Origin: an uncultured Eubacteriales bacterium
GTDB taxonomy: Bacteria > Bacillota > Clostridia > Christensenellales > Aristaeellaceae
Direction of reading: 5' to 3'
Length of the DNA: 17,976 nucleotides
Assembly: GCA_900553265.1 (NCBI GenBank)
Contig: USDD01000057.1
Span: 1-17,976, forward strand
In this document: one piece after another, positions 14,205 through 17,976 of the stretch
How positions within the stretch are numbered: the stretch's first letter is position 1
Layout: the number at the start of each line of letters is the position of its first letter
Notes under the pieces: generated by a model
Seen by the model: the letters and a program-made list of their open reading frames with translations, nothing else
The model's database searches: none
Told to the model about the DNA's origin: nothing
Program-made: the position numbers and the translations under genes

Positions 14205-15136
14205 TGCTGGATCTGCAAAACGTCGCCATCCGGTTCGGCCGCGGGCCGGAGGCCGTCTCGGACACGAGCTTCCATGTGGACGCCCGGAAGCGCACCGTGG
14301 TCATCGGCGAAACGGGCAGCGGCAAGAGCGTGCTCCTGCTGGCCATCCTCGGCCTGCTGCCGCCCAGCGCGTCCATTCAGGGCAAGATTCTCTTTGAGGG
14401 CGAAGATCTGCTCGCCCTTCGGGAAAGGCAGATGGAGAGGATTCGCGGCGCGAAGATCGCCTACATTCCTCAGGGCAGCGGCAACGGCCTGAACCCGCTG
14501 TACACCGTGGGCCGGCAAATCGATGAGAGCATTCGCAAGCACAGCCGGCTGTCCCGAGCCGCGGCCCGCAGCCGCACCGTGGCGCTGCTGGAGCGCTTCG
14601 GCATCGAAAACGCCGCCGAACGCGCCAAGGACTATCCCTTCGAATTCAGCGGCGGCATGCGCCAGCGCGCGCTGATCGCCATGGGCGTGGCCGCCGACGC
14701 GCAGCTGATTCTGGCCGACGAGCCCACCAAAGGACTGGATCAGAGCCGCATCCAGTCGGTCATCGACGCGTTCCATCAGCTGGAGGACCGCACGCTGCTG
14801 TGCGTCACCCACGACCTGCGGCTGGCCAAATCCCTCGCGGATTCCATCGTGGTCATGTACGCCTCCCAGCAGATTGAGTCCGGCCCCGGCGCGGATTTCT
14901 TCGCCCATCCGCTGCATCCCTATTCCCGGGCCATGCTGGAGGCGCTGCCCGAGAACGGCCTGCAGGCCAACATGGGCTTCGCGCCGCCGCGGACGAACAT
15001 CGACGCGCAGAGCGCGTGCCATTTTCTGGATCGCTGCCCGTGCAAAAGCGAAAAATGCCTGCGCACGCCGCCGCTGTTTGCGCTGGAGGACGGAAGAAAG
15101 GTCAGGTGCTGGAACTATGCTGATTCGGCTCGATAA
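14204..15136 (+). CDS. Opp/Dpp-type ABC importer ATPase D with C-terminal Cys cluster
   Basis: This 310-residue ATPase has Walker A GETGSGKS (35-42), Q-loop AYIPQ (86-90), signature FSGGMRQR (148-155), Walker B LILADEPT (168-175) and His203. The oligopeptide C-terminal domain is present (HPLHPYSRAMLEALPENG) and ends with C272, C278, C280, C285 and C302. Similar Cys sets in DppD/OppD proteins have been linked to an Fe-S cluster; that is possible here but unproved. ATG 14204 overlaps the previous stop, with AGGAG before it. It probably dimerises with the shorter ATPase of the next gene on the B/C permease. Confidence 0.94.
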   Translation: MLDLQNVAIRFGRGPEAVSDTSFHVDARKRTVVIGETGSGKSVLLLAILGLLPPSASIQGKILFEGEDLLALRERQMERIRGAKIAYIPQGSGNGLNPLYTVGRQIDESIRKHSRLSRAAARSRTVALLERFGIENAAERAKDYPFEFSGGMRQRALIAMGVAADAQLILADEPTKGLDQSRIQSVIDAFHQLEDRTLLCVTHDLRLAKSLADSIVVMYASQQIESGPGADFFAHPLHPYSRAMLEALPENGLQANMGFAPPRTNIDAQSACHFLDRCPCKSEKCLRTPPLFALEDGRKVRCWNYADSAR

Positions 15137-15818
15137 TATCTCCAAGCGCTATCGCCGCGGGGCCGACCCGGTGGTCTCGGGCGTTTCGCTGTCCGTCGAC
15201 CGGGGCGAAACGGCCTGCCTCTTCGGCGAGAGCGGCAGCGGAAAGACCACCCTCGGCCAGATCGCCGCGGGCCTGCTGCGCCCCACCGAGGGTCGGGTGA
15301 TCTTCGACGACACGCCCCTCCCCTACCCCTATCGCGGCGAGACCCGCCGCCGCATCCAGCTGCTGTTCCAGCATCCGGAGGTGGCGTTCAACCCGAGACT
15401 TACGCTGCTGGAGAGCATGAAGGAGCCCTATCGCTTTCTCGGAAAACCCTATTCGAAGAAGGCGCTGCTCGACCATCTCGAGAGCTTCGGCATCTACGAG
15501 GAGCACCTCGGCCGCCATCCCCAGGAGCTGTCCGGCGGCGAGCTGCAGCGGCTGGCGCTGGCGCGCACCATGCTGATGGAGCCGTCCTTCGTGGTGCTGG
15601 ACGAGCCGACGAGCATGCTGGACGTGATCTCCCAGGCCCAGGTCGTCCGCCTGCTGAAAAAGCTCCAGCAGGAGCGCGGACTCGGCTATCTCTTCATCTC
15701 CCACGACCTCGAGCTGTGCCGCTTCTTCTCGGACAAAATCTATCCGCTGACGGACGGCAGGCTGCTGCCGGCCCTCGAGAAGTCAGAAGCCGCGCCGCAA
15801 GCCCTGCCGCTCGCATAG
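15117..15818 (+). CDS. Opp/Dpp-type ABC importer ATPase F, short form
   Basis: This 233-residue ATPase is of the DppF/OppF/NikE kind. It has Walker A GESGSGKT (37-44), Q-loop LLFQHPEVAFNPRLT (82-96), signature LSGGELQR (138-145), Walker B VVLDEP (159-164) and H-loop His196. It lacks the C-terminal oligopeptide domain and its Cys cluster, so it is much shorter than OppF (about 330) and closer to NikE. Its ATG lies 20 bases inside the end of the previous gene, in another frame, which points to translational coupling. It is the last gene of the operon, followed by a terminator. Confidence 0.93.
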   Translation: MLIRLDNISKRYRRGADPVVSGVSLSVDRGETACLFGESGSGKTTLGQIAAGLLRPTEGRVIFDDTPLPYPYRGETRRRIQLLFQHPEVAFNPRLTLLESMKEPYRFLGKPYSKKALLDHLESFGIYEEHLGRHPQELSGGELQRLALARTMLMEPSFVVLDEPTSMLDVISQAQVVRLLKKLQQERGLGYLFISHDLELCRFFSDKIYPLTDGRLLPALEKSEAAPQALPLA

Positions 15819-15846
15819 GCAAACGCGGCTGTTTCCTTTCAACTTT

Positions 15847-15886
15847 GGCGGGAATCCGACATCTTTCGGAGCTTCCCGCCTTTTTT
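15847..15886 (+). terminator. Terminator of the importer operon
   Basis: GGCGGGAA pairs with TTCCCGCC, an inner CCG/CGG extends the stem, and six U residues follow (15881-15886). It lies 28 bases after the last stop codon of the operon. Confidence 0.93.
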
Positions 15887-15913
15887 CATCCATTCATGTT
15901 CACGCCCTGTCCA

Positions 15914-15941
15914 TTGACTTTTCCCGCCGGAGCGGTATAAT
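15914..15941 (+). promoter_or_regulatory. Promoter of the sugar dehydratase gene
   Basis: TTGACT (15914-15919) and TATAAT (15936-15941) are separated by 16 bases, between the upstream terminator and the start codon at 15984. The gene is thus transcribed separately from the importer operon. Confidence 0.85.
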
Positions 15942-15983
15942 GAAAAGGATGAAATGGGCTTTTATGCCGGTTTGGAGTGAGCT

Positions 15984-17852
15984 ATGGACAGCATTTTAAA
16001 GGGCCACGCGGGCAAATGGATTCGCCGCTGCGTCCTGTTTATTCTGGATCTCTGCCTCATCTATCTGTCGCTGCGCGTCGCCATTCTGATGCGCTACGAA
16101 AACCACGTCTCCGCGGGCACGCTGAAAAACATCTATTCCGCCGTGCCGCAGCTTCTGCTGGTCTTCGGCGCGTGCTCTGTCGTCGGCGGCGTGTACGACA
16201 TGATCTGGCGCTATGCCGGCGCGGCGGAATTCGCGCGGCTGGCGGTGGTCTATCTGATCTCCACCGCGGCCATTCTCGCGCTGAACCGTCTGGCCGCGTG
16301 GCGCATCTCCCGCCCAATTCTGGCCATGACGGGCGTGATTGCGCTGCTGGCCGTGGCCGTCAGCCGCTTTTCGTGGAAGCTGCTGCGCGAGTTCCTCCGG
16401 GCGCGTCAGAACGCCGACGGCAGCGCGCGCATCCTGATTGTGGGCGCGGGCGAGGGCGGCGTGTACGCCGCGCGCATCTGCCAGCAGAATCAGAAGGTCT
16501 TCGGCCATCCCGTGGCTTTCGCCGACGACGACCCGCTCAAGCGCAGAATGCGCATCGGCGGCATTCCCGTCTGCGGCACCATCGACGAAATCCCCCAGAT
16601 CGTGGAAAAGATGGAGATCGACGAGATCATCGTCGCCGTGCCGTCCACCAAGGGCGACCGGCTGGCCGAGATCGTCGCCGTCTGCAAGGGCACCCGCTGC
16701 CGCACGCGCATTCTGTCCAATCCCGGCGACGTGGGCGCGTCCAGGGGCCCTGCCTTCCGCGAGCTGAACACGTCGGACTTTCTCTCCCGGGAGGAGGTCG
16801 CGCTGGACATGGAGCTCATCCGCAGTTATCTGGCCGGCAAGGTCGTGCTGGTCACCGGCGGCGGCGGCTCCATCGGCTCGGAAATCAGCCGCCAGATCAT
16901 GCGCTTTTCGCCGAAGCTGCTGCTGATCTTCGACGTGTACGAAAACTGCGCCTACGAGCTGGAATGCGAGCTGAAGCAGAAGTACGGCGCCGACTGCCCC
17001 ATTGAGGTGCTCATCGGTTCCATCCGCGACAAGGCGCGCCTGGACGACGTGTTCGAGCGCTACCATCCCAGCGTGGTGTTCCACGCGGCGGCGCACAAGC
17101 ACGTGCCTCTGATGGAGGTCAGCCCCGCCGAGGCGGTCAAGAACAACGTCTTCGGCACGCGCAACCTGCTCCAGTCCGCCAGCGAGCACGGCGTGGAGCG
17201 CTTCGTGCAGCTCTCCACGGACAAGGCGGTCAACCCCACCAACGTCATGGGCGCAACCAAGCGCATCACCGAGATGCTGCTCCAGTCCTACGCCCGCCAC
17301 AGCAAAATGAAGTGCATGGCCGTGCGCTTTGGCAACGTGCTGGGCTCCCACGGCAGCGTCATCCCACTGTTCGAGTCCCAGATTCGTCAGGGCGGCCCGG
17401 TCACGCTGACCGACCCCGACATCACCCGCTACTTCATGACCATCCCCGAGGCCGCGCAGCTGGTGCTGGAGGCCGGCGCGCTGGCGCAGTCGGGCGCGAT
17501 CTACGTGCTGGACATGGGCCAGCCGGTGCGCATCATGGATCTGGCAAAGAAGCTCATCCGCTTCTATGGCTACGAGCCGGACGTGGACATTCCCATCCAG
17601 ATCACCGGCCTGCGCCCGGGCGAAAAGCTCTACGAGGAACTGCTGATGGACCACGAGCGCGACCGCATGACCCGCACCGCCCACAACAAGATCTTCGTCG
17701 CGCCGCCCATCCCCATTGAGGAGGACGCGTTCGAAAACCAGCTGGGCCGCCTGAAGGAGGCCGCCGCCGAAAACGACAATGAGCGCGTGGTTGAGACGCT
17801 GGTGGAAATCGTCGACACCTACACGCCCAACCGGGATATGCTGGCGAGCTGA
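15984..17852 (+). CDS. Membrane-anchored nucleotide-sugar 4,6-dehydratase (FlaA1/CapD/WbpM type)
   Basis: This 622-residue polysaccharide-biosynthesis protein is of the long form. Four membrane helices lie in about 13-135, then a first Rossmann-like domain (RILIVGAGEGG, 149-158), then the extended SDR domain with TGGGGSIG (291-298) for NAD(P). STDKAVNPTNVMGATKR (411-427) carries the active site: Met422 replaces the usual Tyr, with Lys426, as in the SMK form known from WbpM. PGEKLYEELL (545-554) is the family C-terminal motif. It probably converts UDP-GlcNAc to the 4-keto-6-deoxy sugar at the membrane, the first step to bacillosamine- or QuiNAc-like sugars in surface glycans or glycoproteins. 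GGAG lies six bases before the ATG. No glycan neighbour is visible in the window, so the end product is unknown. Confidence 0.94.
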   Translation: MDSILKGHAGKWIRRCVLFILDLCLIYLSLRVAILMRYENHVSAGTLKNIYSAVPQLLLVFGACSVVGGVYDMIWRYAGAAEFARLAVVYLISTAAILALNRLAAWRISRPILAMTGVIALLAVAVSRFSWKLLREFLRARQNADGSARILIVGAGEGGVYAARICQQNQKVFGHPVAFADDDPLKRRMRIGGIPVCGTIDEIPQIVEKMEIDEIIVAVPSTKGDRLAEIVAVCKGTRCRTRILSNPGDVGASRGPAFRELNTSDFLSREEVALDMELIRSYLAGKVVLVTGGGGSIGSEISRQIMRFSPKLLLIFDVYENCAYELECELKQKYGADCPIEVLIGSIRDKARLDDVFERYHPSVVFHAAAHKHVPLMEVSPAEAVKNNVFGTRNLLQSASEHGVERFVQLSTDKAVNPTNVMGATKRITEMLLQSYARHSKMKCMAVRFGNVLGSHGSVIPLFESQIRQGGPVTLTDPDITRYFMTIPEAAQLVLEAGALAQSGAIYVLDMGQPVRIMDLAKKLIRFYGYEPDVDIPIQITGLRPGEKLYEELLMDHERDRMTRTAHNKIFVAPPIPIEEDAFENQLGRLKEAAAENDNERVVETLVEIVDTYTPNRDMLAS

Positions 17853-17866
17853 AAAAATCCCCAAAG

Positions 17867-17912
17867 AGCCTAAAGAGGCACTCTTATTTAAACAAAGAGT
17901 GCCTCTCAGGCT
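17867..17912. terminator. Long hairpin after the sugar dehydratase gene
   Basis: AGCCT-AAAGAGGCACTCTT pairs with AAGAGTGCCTCT-AGGCT around an AT-rich loop. It starts 14 bases after the stop. No U run follows on the plus strand; on the minus strand TTTTTT follows after about eight bases. It is either a terminator for one or both directions or a dispersed repeat. Confidence 0.55.
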
Positions 17913-17933
17913 GTCAAAAAGCCCACGGAGAGC

Positions 17934-17957
17934 TCGAGAGGGCCGAAGCCCTCTCGA
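17934..17957. other. Perfect GC-rich hairpin near the window end
   Basis: TCGAGAGGGC (17934-17943) and GCCCTCTCGA (17948-17957) form a perfect ten-base-pair stem with a CGAA tetraloop. On the minus strand a run of five U residues (17920-17916) lies 13 bases beyond it. It may belong to a neighbouring gene outside the window. Confidence 0.45.
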
Positions 17958-17976
17958 ATTTAAATCGAGCCCGGCG

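Noticed and set aside
15996..17864. Minus-strand open frame of 622 codons opposite the sugar dehydratase
   Set aside because: The equal length to the sense gene is coincidence; no motif is seen and the sense protein is a clear family member.

Overview
The window looks like a GC-rich anaerobic member of the Bacillota (Clostridia-like). The evidence is the strong Shine-Dalgarno sites, the TTGACA/TATAAT promoters, riboswitches that act through rho-independent terminators, an anaerobic-type CbiK cobaltochelatase, and the absence of any outer-membrane (TonB) receptor. The taxonomy is inferred from these traits, not from a marker gene.

The layout is two divergent operons from one control region, followed by an unrelated gene. 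At about 8417-9012, two consensus promoters face away from each other, and each drives a leader with a cobalamin riboswitch and a terminator. Leftward (minus strand, 8272 to 58) lies one tightly packed operon: a corrinoid/metal-chelate ABC importer of the BtuFCD/FecBCD type, then CbiK, then two nitrogenase component-1-like subunits (NifD-like 502 aa, NifK-like 395 aa), a NifH-like reductase and a NifB-like radical SAM protein. It ends in a terminator whose loop contains the last stop codon. Rightward (plus strand, 9082 to 15818) lies an Opp/Dpp/Nik-type ABC importer: two tandem paralogous substrate-binding proteins, two permeases and two ATPases, with a terminator-like hairpin between the binding proteins and the permeases. 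A strong terminator closes it. The last gene (15984-17852) has its own promoter and encodes a membrane-anchored nucleotide-sugar 4,6-dehydratase of the FlaA1/CapD/WbpM type.

The most interesting part is the leftward operon. A complete nitrogenase-like set (H, D, K, B) is combined with a tetrapyrrole metal chelatase and a chelate importer, apparently under cobalamin control. It does not look like a nitrogen-fixing nitrogenase: the D-like subunit lacks one P-cluster cysteine and has Arg where the FeMo-cofactor cysteine should be, and no nifE, nifN or nifV gene is present. My working inference is a B12-repressed system that imports or builds a cobalt (or nickel) tetrapyrrole and reduces it, or that uses a nitrogenase-like reductase in corrinoid/metal stress. 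The rightward importer, under the second cobalamin riboswitch, would supply cobalt, a cobalt chelate or a corrinoid-related solute. The substrates are not determined by the sequence.
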